From positions 212,833 through 276,832 of the forward strand of contig JAKUCV010002775.1 of NCBI GenBank assembly GCA_028386065.3: a stretch of 64,000 nucleotides of DNA, written 5' to 3'. Within the stretch, counting starts at the first letter, position 1, and every line of letters begins with the position of its first letter. A program made the translations under genes and the position numbers. This DNA comes from Turnera subulata (lineage: Eukaryota > Streptophyta > Magnoliopsida > Malpighiales > Passifloraceae). Shown here one piece after another: positions 46,765 through 58,981 of the stretch. The notes below the pieces were generated by a model that saw only the letters and a program-made list of their open reading frames with translations, did no database searches and had not been told where the DNA came from.

Positions 46765-48235
46765 TCATGGATAGACAGGAGTAGCAGGCTGCAATACAAG
46801 GTTATTGGCTAGTACTAGGCTTTGGGTGGACCTCTCAAAGACAGAATAGTCTTCATTATTCAGAGGGCCATACATGTTGCTGTCGCCTACCGGTGAAGAC
46901 GCTGCTACTAGGTGCGGCTGACCATCATGCCTTTTAATTGGACGACTTAAACGTCGGGGCGCATTAATCCACTCGGCCCTTTTCTCCTTCTGTGCCCTTG
47001 TCATCGATCCTTGCTCATTCATACCCTTCTAGGGAGGGAGGTTCAGTTCCATCCCCTTAAGTTCCGTTCTTTGTGCCTGAACCCTCCGCCACTTTGGATC
47101 TCACCAATCTTTCAAAGCAAACTTCCGTTTCATAGCCAACTTTGCCGCAGTCACCACATATATGGGTAATCCCCCCATACACCACTTGGAACTCCTCCCC
47201 ATCAAGTGTAGTTGTTTCTTTAAGTGGCTGGGTCAGGTCAACACAAAGTGCCACCTTGGCAAACTTGGCCCTAAAAGGGTTCTCGGAACTTTCATCCAAC
47301 TTGACCGGCATACCCATAAGGCTGCCCAGTGCCATCAAGAATCTTTAATGGTACTTCTCCACCAGGAATTTCAGGAACCGGATCCATGTTACTACCTTCT
47401 ATTAAGGAGTGCGACCATGGCTGCACCAATAGGACGCTCTCATAAATATTCTAAGGGCCATCCAACAACGCGTTATGAAAGTCACTCAACTCCCAAAAAC
47501 GGATCTAATGATAGTTTTTCTCAAGTTCTATGATCTTGAATGGCCTCTCAGGCTTCCACAAAGTCTGAATCTTTCTAGTAGAGCATCCTGTAACCAATAG
47601 GCCTTCCCACGAGCTTTACCACCACCACCTTTTCCCACAGTTTCCTCTATCGAGCCATAAAAATCTCAGAGAGCTCCACAACCTTCTCACCATTGATCAC
47701 AGAGAACACAATATCGTTGTCCTTATACTCAGCTTCTCCTTCCAAAGTCCATGGGTCCTACATCTCAGCCTCTATAGAACCAACTGTTACCTTCTCCTTA
47801 TAGCTGGATCTAGCCTCACCCATGGTTACCTCAGCCACCTAGGGGTTCTGGGCTACTCCATCACAGTTTGGTGCCTTTTGGGCAGTAAGGTTGGGATTAG
47901 GAGGTTTTACAGTAGCTGTCTAACTAGTGACGGGACCTGCTGGGCATGCCTCCACCAATTTATTGCTTTGGCCAGTCGGTCTTCCCCTTGGGAGGTTCTC
48001 CTCTTCTGCCCCTGGTATCCTAACTTTCTTCAACTTTCGCATCTCAATCGGCGTAGAGGCCAAGTCCTCTATCATTGGAGAAGTGGATCCCATCCCATTG
48101 CCATGGCTAGTGGAGCTAGCCCTTGGATCTGGAGGTCTTGTTAGCAGGGTGACACTTTCACGGGACCTTTCTCTCACCCTTTCATCCGTCTTTGCTTGCT
48201 CTGGTTCCCTTATTGATTTTGTTGACAACACCTAG
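46765..48235 (-). pseudogene. L1 LINE ORF1 (DUF4283 and zinc knuckle), broken
   Basis: On the minus strand, 47057-47338 encodes GSLMGMPVKLDESSE, RAKFAKVALCVDLTQPL and HICGDCGKVGYETEVC, the C-terminal part and CCHC-like knuckle of plant LINE ORF1 proteins; the knuckle's usual His is Tyr here. Upstream, broken pieces read LWKPERPFKIIEL, a DUF4283-type block, and an N-terminal basic/Pro-rich stretch starts near 48231. Downstream (46765-47022) is the variable tail. ORF1 proteins bind LINE RNA. The order ORF1 then ORF2 on one strand supports a near-full-length L1. Confidence 0.82.
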
Positions 48236-48439
48236 CTTAGTCAAAACACACAGTAAAGAGTGGATTTACATTTTTCTAGTGAAAAGAGCACCGAAAATAG
48301 TTAGAACGGGTTTGGGCACAAATCTCGATCAGAGCTTCTCTTTTCTTTCTCTCTCTCAAAAAACATCGTACTTTATGCTTAGTTCAGTTAAAAAAGGGCA
48401 TTAAATTTGTTGTTATTACAGATTGTGATGGAGAAAAGA

Positions 48440-48600
48440 AGGTTGTAATTAGCAATGTGGAGTTGGTCTAAGTGTTTAGTAATTTGGTTCGCTTAAGCAA
48501 CGTCTTGAGTTCGAGTCCTTATATATCAAGAAAATTTCCACTCGGATGTTAGGAAAAATAAAAATTTCTTTATGCAGATACATGCTGCATAAGATTAAGA
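48440..48600 (+). mobile_element. tRNA-derived SINE-like sequence
   Basis: TGGTCTAAGTG at 48464-48474 fits the RNA polymerase III A box and GAGTTCGAGTCC at 48507-48518 fits the B box, spaced as in tRNAs. The sequence around them does not fold as a standard tRNA by eye and continues into AT-rich DNA, so a SINE or tRNA pseudogene is more likely than a functional tRNA. Ends were not defined. Confidence 0.5.
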
Positions 48601-48799
48601 CATAATTGATTCTTTCGTGAATATAAAACCTGATGAAGTGACAACTTACAAACTTTAGAGTTGCTGTTATTGATGGAGTATATAATGAATTATTAATTTT
48701 CACACACATCCTTAATAACTTACCAATATCATCCACAATTTGCAGCTTAGTGATAATTCTATAGCCATATTCCATACTTGGATGCCTCAAAACAGGCTA

Positions 48800-51100
48800 T
48801 AAACTCACTTACGTACTAGAGGAAGTATTGAGTGTCTAGTTAACACTCTTTCAAAAATAGCTTCATCAGCTAGTAAATAAATATAGCAAGAATATGGATT
48901 TATTACCTTAGTGACATCCAACAAAATTAGAATCATAATACCCTATGATCTCCAAAAATTCAAACTCTTATATGTGAATATGTACACTTTATTCTCCTTA
49001 GTATAACCCCTTTGGTAGCCCTTTAATGATCCATTCTGGGATTATTAAGATATCTTGTCTACCGAATACTCCAAGAATGTATGATATATCCATACGCATA
49101 CATAGTTAAGCATACATTAGACCTTTAACTACAGTTGCATAATAAAGTTTGCATATTATGCTTGAGGAATTAATTGAGACTAAACTTGTCTCCTTTAGAA
49201 GTATGAGTATTTCTTGGTTTATAATCATTTATTCCGAATTTGCTTAGAACCTTAACGAGATAACGCTTTTGTGACAGTTCAAGATTACTTGAAGATTACG
49301 AGATAACGCCTAAAAATAAAATAAGCGACACCAAGATCTTTTGTTTGTAAAAGTATTAGAAACTTCTTGGTTTATAATTTTCGTAAATATCATTATTAAC
49401 AAATGATATCTCATTGACATGTAGAATCAGAAAAATGGCTTTACTCTAGCTAAACTTATAGTATACAAAATTACTGCTTATATTTATCTAAAAACTAAAC
49501 TAGATCATTATTAGACAAAAATAGTAATACTAATGACAGGAAGTTTGTTTGAGTTTATAGATAGATTTCTTTAGTTTGCAAAATATTTTCTTTAAATTTA
49601 TTAACATAAATTCTTTGGCTGCACTATATAAATTGTCTCATCATTATCACCATTGAGAAATACAATTTTTACATCCATCTGATATAGCACAACAATAAAT
49701 GAGTCACAAGTGCTATTATTATCCTGAAAGAGTCTTTCCTTGAAACCAAAGAGAAAGTCTCTTTAAAACCAATCCCTTTCAACTTTAGTGTCATCCTTTA
49801 TGACAAGACGAGCTTTATGTCTTTCACAATTTCCCTTTGAGTCCTTTTGGTGTCAAATAACCATTTCTAATAAACTGGTTTCTCACCTTTGGGCAATTCA
49901 TCAAGATCTTAAATGTCTTTTTTTTTTATTATAGAGTTAATCTCATCATTCATGGCATCATTCCACTTTTGAGGGTAAGAACTTTTTATGACTTGATGGA
50001 AGCTGATAAAATCGTCTTTCATAGGAAAATCCTATTGATTGTAGCTTTCTCCAGATCTCCGGGAAAGGCATGAAAAAAAGGCTCGAATGGTACGATCCCT
50101 CCGTCGCCCCAGAATGAAAGGGGCGATCTCGCAGTTTTTGGTCTGTGAAGATACGCTATTAGGTGTTCCATTTGATTTTCCCATTGAGGCCCAACCTAAA
50201 CCTGTTCTTGAGAGATAGCTGTGCATACACTGATAAGGAATGTATGGATTCACGAGAAGACGGATAATAATTTCTTTCTAGAGTTTTAACAGAAAGATTC
50301 TTTTTGTTCTTGAGGTTATTGAGTTTGAACCTCATGAATGATTTTTGAATTTCAGAAAAAGACTCTTACAGATAAGAACTTGATCATTGTCCATGATAAC
50401 CAAAAGAAGAGAAATAAATTACTCTTCAAAGATAATATTTACCATCATATCTTCCCTTCCAAACTCAATTCCCTCTAGAAATTTGCCATTTTTTGTCTCA
50501 AAATAATTGGGTTATGGAAAAAACTTGAAACCCCGTGATTAGTCAAAGTTATTTAACAAAGTAGTAGCTATCTATCCTTAGATCCAAATTCTTTATTAGC
50601 CTAAATGGCTTGTCCTTAGCTAGATCAACCAAAATGAATAAATGACTCATATTAGGCTTCTAGTTTGTCCAAAGTTCATAAGGAATTTCAGTTGTAACCT
50701 TACTAAGGATATAAGCTACATCTTTTTTTTTTTATATACTAGAGAGTATCCCAGTCGACTACCAGACTAATCTCTCCCTTATGAGGTGGGACCACTACCA
50801 ATAGCACAATTTTCATTCATAGAGCAACATTGGTAAAATAGAATGATTAATCATACATCTTACTTTGTCCTTAAGCATTTTGTTGCATCTTTCAACAACA
50901 CTATTCATGCTTAATTTTACACAATATTATATGCTAAAAACCATATTGCTCTAAGAATTAAGAGAACGGCTTTAGAAATTTTCTACCTTATTTATTGTAT
51001 CTATCATTATGGCCACCAATAATAAACATAATAACATTATTTTATACTAGTTAATTTCTATTTTGTAACATAACTTATTATGCAAGATTTTAATAAATGA
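48800..51100 (-). pseudogene. Decayed copia pol (integrase, RT, RNase H)
   Basis: Read on the minus strand, degraded copia motifs appear in order: VAYILSKVTTEIPYELWTN with NHL-like text (50600-50720, integrase), a segment like KSGMMP...MMR before the RT (49900-50000), YLVKVLSKFGINDYKPRNT with KGDKFSLNQ (49190-49290, RT end) and FWRS...LDVTK...LLADEAIF (48830-48950, RNase H). Every piece is broken by stops. A plastid-derived insert interrupts it at 50028-50268, between integrase and RT. Confidence 0.75.
50028..50268 (-). pseudogene. ycf68: Plastid DNA insert (NUPT): ycf68 fragment
   Basis: On the minus strand the segment translates, with changes, to the C-terminal half of the plastid hypothetical protein YCF68 (blocks like RESIHSLSVY, then after a stop and shift RSPLSFWGDGGIVPFEPFF and LEKA.IN). 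ycf68 lies inside the trnI-GAU intron of the plastid inverted repeat. The piece is GC-richer than its surroundings and lies inside a decayed nuclear copia element, so it is a nuclear copy and not a contig error. Divergence and a premature stop show it is old. Confidence 0.8.
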
Positions 51101-51149
51101 AGCCTTTAATATAGTCTGTTATTTGCAAATTGAGAACTAGTATCAATAG

Positions 51150-53310
51150 AATTTAAGGCCCTGTTTGGAAAGCTATTTTGAGAACAGTTTTCTTGTTCTC
51201 GTTGTTTTGGGGGAATAGAAATTTTGTTTGGATAGGAATTTTGCATTATTTTCTCATAGAATACTTTCCTAAAAGTTGTTATGAGAGGATAGGAAAGAGC
51301 GAACAACAAAAAGATGTTTTCATTGTTCTCGCAAAAACACGCGGAACAACTTCCCTCATTAATGGCAGTTTCGTGAATAAAATGATCATATAAAAGCTTG
51401 TAAATTCTTCTTTCCTCATCTCTCGTTCACTGTTCCTCATCCTAAATTCCCAATTATCCTCTTGAGTCCTTCACAGCTCTCGTCAAACTCTGCTCCCAAT
51501 CCAACTTTTCTTCCAGATCCAATCTTTTTCTATTTTTTTTATTGCTAGCTACCGTCCATCGGTGGAATCACCGTTCTATTGTTTTTGGTAAGTGCTCCTC
51601 CTATACTATATCTTATAATCTCATAGAGGACATAAATTTTGTAAATGTGTAAAAGAAACCCCAAATTAGGAAAGATAGTCCAATTTTTCTGATTACTGTC
51701 TTCAATTTTTGTTATCTGATATCGGTATTCAACAATTAGTTGATGAGTATGGTTGCTGAATTTCAGTACATTTGTCCATGGTTAAGTTTGACTGTTTGGC
51801 TTTTATATAGGTTTTGTTTAACATGTTGCACTCCACATGTTTGACGATATGCCAAAGTAGGTCATATTTTGGTTTGGTGTACTCAAGAATTGCATTAGCT
51901 TCTGTTGAATTGACTACTGATCTAGAAAAATGGAAAAAGGAAGCATCTATTTCCTGATACAAATATCACTAGTGTGTCTAAATTTCAGACTTGAGGATAT
52001 ACATAGATGCATATAATCTATTTGATACATGCCAGCAAAATCATTTTCTATTAGTGTGTAATTGTAGTTCTTAGGATGAAAGAGATGATTCTTTTTAAAA
52101 AGCCATAGCTTGATTGTCTGCAAAACTTTTTACAGGATCTAATGCCTGCAAAACTTTTTCTTGGTGCTATTTTTCTTTGGACAGTGATTTTATTAGAAGT
52201 TGGTGCTCTTGGGCAGCCTATGCTGCGTCTAAGTCCTATTTAATTACTTAATTATGATTGGACTTGCTGGTAAACTCAGTGCCAATTTTTTTTTGGGAAC
52301 TCATGCCAATCTCGGTGGTGCTTTATAGTAGGATGCCGTTTTGAAGATGCATTTGCTTGTAGAAAATCACTATTGTCTCTAAATTTGGCACAAACTTAAC
52401 TGGAGAGTTGACTCTGAAGAAATGATCCCTAGCACAGTTAATTTGACAGTTCATTTGAATCTTTTAAAGATTAAAGGCCCCTCTCCACCAAGCCATCAGA
52501 AGGAGTTCTGCTTACAAATTGCAAGAATTTAGTTGGAGCTCCTAAAGAGCTTGACAAGAGCAAGTCAAGGCTGGACACAAATTTTATTTGTGGAACAATG
52601 CCAAATGGAATTTTGAGTAGCTTCTGTAATGTAAATAGAATAGAGCTAGTGTTGGTACTCTGTTTTATGTAATTCTCAGCATATGTATAAGTATGATCTC
52701 TTTTTAGACAAAAAAAAGGTGCTAAAGTTTGTGTTTGAAGATTGTATATTTATTAAGTAATCAATGGAATTGGAACTTCCTTTTTGGCTGGTTTTTATCA
52801 AAATAACTGTCATGACAAGTACCAATAGTAATTGCATAGCATCCATAATAATGCATCATAGAAGGGGTTGATTTCTACTTTGTGATTTATATAAAAAAAT
52901 ATATAATATCCAATAACATATTATATTGTGTATAAATATTGTAAATGTTTTACATGGCATAACAATATACGCATTGAAAAAAATCATGCACCAAATTATT
53001 ATCAAAATTAAAAAATTAAATTACTTATAAACTGTTGTCGTTTACAATGATAAAAATATCACTTATTATCTACATATTTCAATAAATAATTTCTTTCTAT
53101 TTTAAAAGTTAAAGAACTATTTTCAAATTTATTTCTGCCAAACAAGTTAAGTATTTTTTATTCTTACAGAACTGGTCTAAATTTCAAAGTATCCAAACGA
53201 ATTTTCAACAATCTCTATACTTCCAAAAGAGTTCTCTATTCTTCATCTTTAGAATAGTTCTAGAGAGCTAAAAACACAGAACACCTCCTAAACGCACCCC
53301 AAATTTCTAA
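51150..53310. mobile_element. Candidate non-autonomous DNA transposon
   Basis: The left end reads AAGGCCCTGTTTGGAAAGC and the right end CTCCTAAACGCACCCC; the reverse complement of the latter (GGGGTGCGTTTAGGAG) resembles the former, as in many plant hAT or CACTA-type ends. Both ends carry related AGAACA/GTTCTC-rich inner sequence. I could not find an unambiguous target duplication. No transposase is seen. The interior (51410-52250) has exon-like and intron-like composition. Confidence 0.4.
52142..52243 (+). CDS. Small ORF with signal-peptide-like start, after a candidate intron
   Basis: A 33-codon frame begins MPAKLFLGAIFLWTVILLEV, a basic residue followed by a hydrophobic run like a signal peptide, and ends at TAA (52241). 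Seven bases upstream is a TTTTTACAG acceptor; the best matching donor is TTTTTG|GTAAGTG at 51588, after a CT-rich leader-like block (51420-51580). The word TGCAAAACTTTTT is repeated on both sides of the acceptor. No family is recognised; it may be a captured first exon or chance. Confidence 0.25.
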   Translation: MPAKLFLGAIFLWTVILLEVGALGQPMLRLSPI

Positions 53311-53549
53311 AATCCAACTTTATTATTTTTAAATAGACAAAAGTAGCCATATTGGTCCACAAGAGAAACAACCCAAATTTATTACTTCTAGATGGACAAG
53401 AATAACCTGATTTGTCCATAATAAAAATAAACTAAGTTTTTGCATAAAAAACATAACAAAAAGGTCTCTTTCAAATTCATATACAATTTAGTTCTCATTA
53501 ACAACCTAAAAAGCCTTAGAGCTTCAATTAAAATTGATTTACATGGTAT

Positions 53550-55347
53550 TGTGATAGCTTCCCGCAAGTATACGGGGTTGTTGTAGTACCAAGGTCGTCT
53601 CACAGGGATTTTTGCTAAGTACTATCTAGCCAAGCAATTTATGATTATCTAGAAAAACAAATAATGTTGAGGGATCGATGATTGAAACGAAAACTAACGC
53701 GATTAATAACGAGATTAAACTCAATAAAATAAAGCATCTAGGACTTCGGGGAATTTCTTGCCAATATTTCCATACAATTAAGCTAAGCATAAGCAGGCCA
53801 TGAACTGTCACCACATGGCTAGCTTATGTAGAATCTATGAATTGAATTCTGAAATTAAACCTGTTTAAAAGAAACGGGAAATCTAAACTAGATCGATAGC
53901 CTACTCTCATAGTGCCGTAAAATCCCTTCCTAGTTTACGTCCACTATCCATTTTGCCAGTGATGAAATAAACTAAGAGCATTAAGAAATTTCTCAACTAA
54001 TTCTCCAATAAAAAAGCACGCCCCCCTCTAGGTCGGATTTTATAGCCCGGTTTATGCTTTTCTATAGGTAAACGACGTTGTCACTTAACGTTTTCTTATT
54101 ATAAATTTATGCTAATTGGTGATCAAGCAACTAACATAGTGAAGATTCACAAACTGAATTAAAGAAAAATAAAATCAGAAGATAAAACTTTTATTTAAAT
54201 AAGTATGGAAACATTAACAGGTTCAACCCCTAATTCTAGATAAGAATTCTAGCTAACATAACTTTAAAGAAAACAACAAGAATGTAGAAATAATTCCTCA
54301 TTATAAATACAAGAAATAACTTACAAGTAATTGAGCCAACCTTGAACCAAAAGAGACAAATTTCCAAGCTAAAAGTCTTCCAAAAGCCAAAGCCTAAGAC
54401 TAGAATTACAAGGCAATAGAAAAGTACAAATTTCTAAGCTAGATGTGTGTTTTGCCGAATTGTGTTGGAGTAGAACTTGATGGAGGACTTGATGCCTTGT
54501 CCTTTGCTTGTCTTGGCCTTTTATAGTGCAGGGGGGACCATCTTGGGTGGCTAGGAAGTGATGCAATTGGCACCAAAAGTGGAGCATGTGTGGCTCCTCA
54601 TTCTTGCGCCAAAAATAGCATGTGGAGGACCACTTCTTCCCTCCAAAATTAGCTTTCCAGAATAACCTCCTTCCCTCCATTTTCTTTGCAGCGTGAGTGG
54701 TCCTAGTCTCCAGCAAATAATGACACATGTTCCTAGACCAATTCCTTGGATGACATCAACAAGCAATACAAGGTTGAGAGCTTTCCAATTTTAGCAACCA
54801 TGACTAGCTCTTTCCCTCCTTGTCCATGCAACGTGGGAGCTGTCCTCTTTTCATGCATGAGACGCGACATCACCAAGACCAATTCCTTGGATGACATCAA
54901 ACAAAAGAACCTGGCTTGGGACTTTTCACGTGAAGCTTTTTAGGCAAAAATTCAATTGTGGGGTTTTACTTCTTCTTTCCTCTTGTCTTCTTCTTCATGG
55001 TTTTTGGGCCTCCAAAAATTGGTCCATCATGTTTCTGGGCTGCTCTTGTAAGGGTCCTTGGCCCAATTCAAAGGAGGTTTTATCTCGTCTTGCCACCTGT
55101 CCATAGGCTGCTCGTGCTGGAATAATTCACATAGGTAGCTTATGCTGGAATTGCACATCTTGTTCGTAAAAATCCAACTTTTATTTCTAAAATATAAAAA
55201 ATTGCTAAAAACCTGAAGAAAAAGAAATATAAAGAGAAAAGGGAGAAAGATATTAAAAACAAGGCGGATTAATAAAATAAATGATGTTTTACAAGCTAAA
55301 AACCGTTGAAAAGACTCGTGAAATGAGTACAAAATGCGTACTCATCA
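53550..55347 (-). mobile_element. Athila-type 3' LTR
   Basis: On the minus strand the LTR starts TGATGAGTACGCATTTTGTA at 55347 and ends GGGAAGCTATCACA at 53550, about 1.8 kb. The polypurine neighbourhood TTGGGGACAAGCAAATTCTC then AGTTTGGGGTGG lies immediately upstream (55348-55385). A TATA box is at 54518-54525. The end text (CTACAACAACCCCGTATACTTGC) parallels the other Athila-type LTRs in the window. It closes the element whose coding part occupies 57-64 kb. Confidence 0.88.
54518..54525 (-). promoter_or_regulatory. LTR TATA box
   Basis: The minus strand reads CACTATAAAAGGCC, a strong TATA box in the middle of the LTR, followed by an AGACAAGCAAAGG leader. Confidence 0.7.
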
Positions 55348-57028
55348 CCACCCCAAACTTGAGAATTTGCTTGTCCCCAAGCAATTATCGTGAAAGACCG
55401 GGATAAAAACGTCTTCCTCATTGGAGTCAACCGGGCCAATCAGCCTGATTTACATAGACAAATTTCCCAAAAAACCACGAAGGAGGTCTCGGTATCTAGC
55501 CTGCAAGAAACGTGAGAACAAGCTCCAAAATGATCTGAACATGCGCTTTGTTAAGCAATTAGTCTCATTGATTCTAATTCACAACTTCCCTCTTCGTTTG
55601 CTAAAATGAATTTGGCATTTTCGAGAAATTAAAATTAGGGTCAAATATGCATGTCCAGTTCCCTATCTCCACTAATGGCAAGGATTGAATTTCAGGGATC
55701 AAAAGGTCTTTGTTTGGGACGTAATGGGGCTTAGGTTGAGGTTAAGAAAGAAAAGGAAAAAGGTAGTCAAAGGATGCAAAAATGCTTAAAGGGACTGTCT
55801 TACCGTAACAAAGCCAAGCAAGGCGGGATGGTTCTAATTCGAGTGTGAGGTGGAGAGTCTTTGTTTGCCTTCTCCTATTTTTTGCGAGATACAACAATTT
55901 TCTATGTTGTTTCTTTTCTTCTTCTGTGAAGTATCTCTCTTTTCTTGGTAAAAGGCGTAGTAGACAAATGAATACCGTTTTCCACAATCAGCACAGGCAG
56001 CATATGTTGAGCCCGTTTATGAATAAACCACCACCGATCTTGTTGTTAGGCAAATGTTAGGGGAATGACAAGACCGAGAAAAATGCATAAGGGTGTGTAT
56101 GTATGGAACAAAAATGATGATAGCCACAGGTTCAAAGGGTAAAGGTAGTGAATGTGGATTTACCAACAAAAAATGGCTATCAGAAAAAAAAAAGGCTAGA
56201 AGTGGTTTACGAAGGCAAACATATTTACATGGGCAGGTTGTGTGGTTAATGTGGGTTATGCAAAAGAATGCCTTAATCCTATCCCTGAGAAATAAACCTT
56301 GTAAAAATTTCGCTTTGATGGGGTTGTGGACCTGTTCTAAGAAGCAAGATGTAATGCCAAATATACCTTGAAAAATAAAATATGCAAAGAGGTTAGAAGT
56401 AAATTGGAAACAATGAGAAAAATTTACCCGATAAGCACGATTCGTACGATTGGGAACTCATCTCACAATTCATGCAAGTGGTCATACACGAAACTCAATC
56501 GCGACGTTCCGAGACATCCATGGACCTATGTCGGGTTTGGCCCAATTGAGCCCAACGGGTTGTACTTGCAAACATAATCTTATTCATGCATAAACGAAAG
56601 AGGAATAAACTGAAGAGGAAAAATACTTATTTGTGATTAAACTAGAAACAACAAACACTGAAACTGAAATGATAAAAACTGCAGCTAAAGTGCTGAAAAC
56701 TTCACAGCCACCCCAAACTAAAAGTGGCAGTGTCCTCACTGTACAAAAAACAAGAGTGAAAAGTCCAAAAAAATAGGTGATGCAAATTATTAGACCAAAA
56801 AAAATAGACTGTTAGGAAATTGTTTGAAAAGAAAATCAAATGTAACAAAAAGCAGGACCAGCAATCACATAATTCCCAAAGCATCCTTGATTTGAGTCAG
56901 ACACGAGGCAAGACGCTTGAAAATCTCCATAACATCCTCCTCGAAATTCTAGAAGGACATTGAGAACCACTCTGCCTCTCGTCTGCACGAGCTTGGAGGG
57001 GTGCCAAGCGTTGGAAGTCCTCAAATAA
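55348..57028 (-). other. Athila-type 3' non-coding region
   Basis: Between the env-like frame and the LTR there is about 1.7 kb without a convincing gene. It starts with the polypurine tract and has the CT/GA-biased, ORF-poor character usual for this position in Athila-type elements. Confidence 0.55.
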
Positions 57029-58981
57029 CTACGGCAACCGCTCAATGCACTCCAGAGCTCTCTCAGAAATGGGAAGGGATGGCCTGGCCGAACTTGCACC
57101 AGGCTCCAGAACATCAGCAGCAGCAGTACCAGTACCCGCACCATCCTGCAAAGAAATAGTGTGTGCAACCCCTCCATGTGTGTGTTCATCAAGCAATTGC
57201 ATTTTTGACATAGTGTCTATTTCTAGTGTAATGGAACTGGGAAGTTTAGAGTACCGGGAAAGGTCACAGTTATAGTAAAATGCAACGGCAGAAATTAGAC
57301 CCCCTCCCCCAACTTTTTGAATGACAAAATCAGCCTGGTCTTTGAACCTTTTCAAAAGAAAACACCCCGTGTTTACCCGAATTCCCTGTGTCATACATTG
57401 CAGAAAGAAAAGCTCTTCTCGAAAGACTACCCCGCAAGAAGTATTCCGAGCCATAAGAGTGCTAGAAATAAATCGGTGAAGGTACCTAAGGGCTGGATTT
57501 TTTAGGGTGGAAGCTTTAGAGAAGCTGGAATTAAATGGTCTAGGGCAAGTAGACAATTCAGCCCATACTGCATTGTCATCAAAATCAGTGGGGATAAAAC
57601 GCAAACCATTGTTATCAATTCCAAAAATGTCATTGAAGATGGGAAAAGTCATTTTGTAGTCATTTTCCCCTAGCCTGAAACTAATTTCCCCAATATCAGA
57701 CTCCACATGAACATCTAAACGTAGATAATAACTAGCATAGAATTCACATGTGAGTTCTAGGAAGGCAGGATACCTAAGAGAGGCAAAACGGACCCAACCA
57801 ATGTTTGAGAGAAACTGATGCAATTCAGATTTGATTTGAAGAATGTTAAGCACGATGTCATTAAGATAGCATGTCTGAAATACATTTTGCACAAGGTACG
57901 ATAGTTACGTGTTTCAGTGTAATTGTGAAATTTGGGTGTAAAGGTTGGAGGGGGTGGAGGGGCTTGGATGTGCGAGCACGCTTGGGAGGGGATTGTTGCG
58001 GATCAGTGGAGGAACGGGTGTGCTTTCCCTATTGCGAGGATGTTGCTTGAGGCTGCTTGGAGGAACCACGCATGGGATGAGGTCGAGCTGCCCGTGGTGA
58101 TGCAGTGATGGTTCCCCGTGTGCTGCGAGGAGGAAGGATATGACCAGTTGAGGCAGGAGGCTCGGTGTTGTCCCCGACTAAATCCACCAAGTCCGGAACA
58201 CTAACGATGGTCGCCGGTGGAGCTATGTTCTGGGACTTGTGACCCCGAGTCCTTGTTGAAACTGGGGCACGAGGCTCGGGGTTCTCTGGTTCGGGTCGTT
58301 GGGAAGACACCGGCCGGCGCCTTGGTGGGGAATCGGTAGAGGAGCCGTTGAGACGCCTTGCCGACTGTGCACGGAGGCCGATGGTGACGCCGCCTGGAGC
58401 TGGTGGTGGAGAAGGGTGGTGGGGCGGTGAATCAACAGTGGGTGGGGGCGACCACCGAATTGGGGAAGCTCGTCTCCAGGAGGGAGAAGATGATGGTGGT
58501 GGTGAGGCTGCTCGCTGCTGTAGAGATCGTGAAGGAGCACTGGTCCAGCTACGAGGGGAGCGGCGGCATGAAGACCACCGGATGGGTGAAGGCTTGCGAC
58601 GGGGAGAAATCGGCCTTTTGGTAGATGGTGCAGAGCGTGCCCGTGGTGTGGTCGGGTCACGGCGAGAAGAGGAACCAGGTGGGGGAGAACTCGCCGGCGT
58701 GGGCTGCTTTGCAGGAGAGGAAGGTGAGGCGGCACTATGACGGGGTGGTGGCGATTTGCACGAGGTGGATGACTTCGGGGGAGAGGTAGGTGGTGGTTTT
58801 GTGTTGTGGATGTGGGGGCGGCGGCTTGAGATTGGTGTTGAAATGAGGAGGCCGACGGTGATGCACTATGGTGTTTTGATGGTGATGGGGGGAAGCCATG
58901 GAGGCCACAGTCCCTGTATGCGGCCTGCTCTTTGGTTCGCATGGTGGAGAAAAGAGAGGAAAAGAAGTAGAATATGGTCAT
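57029..58981 (-). pseudogene. Athila-type third ORF (env-position protein), broken
   Basis: The minus-strand frame at 57029-57892 contains FLSNIGWVRFASLRYPAFLE, FRLGENDYKMTFPIFNDIFG and ALRYLHRFISSTLMARNTS, matching the plant protein family known as ATHILA ORF-1, which sits after pol in Athila-type elements. No ATG opens this frame; a TAA lies a few codons upstream, so it is a fragment. Preceding it, 58029-58981 is GC-rich and encodes overlapping Pro/Ser/His-rich stretches with stops, probably the low-complexity N-terminal region. Function is unknown; an envelope role has been proposed for this position in related elements but nothing here demonstrates it. Confidence 0.7.

Noticed and set aside
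48464..48518. Functional tRNA gene
   Set aside because: A and B boxes fit, but a full cloverleaf with acceptor stem could not be formed by eye.
57029..57892. Intact third ORF with an ATG start
   Set aside because: The first codon is GTG and an in-frame stop lies a few codons upstream, so it is only a fragment.
58029..58981. His/Pro/Ser-rich frame of about 250 residues as a host gene
   Set aside because: It lies inside the Athila-type element just before the third ORF, overlaps other open frames and has low-complexity composition.
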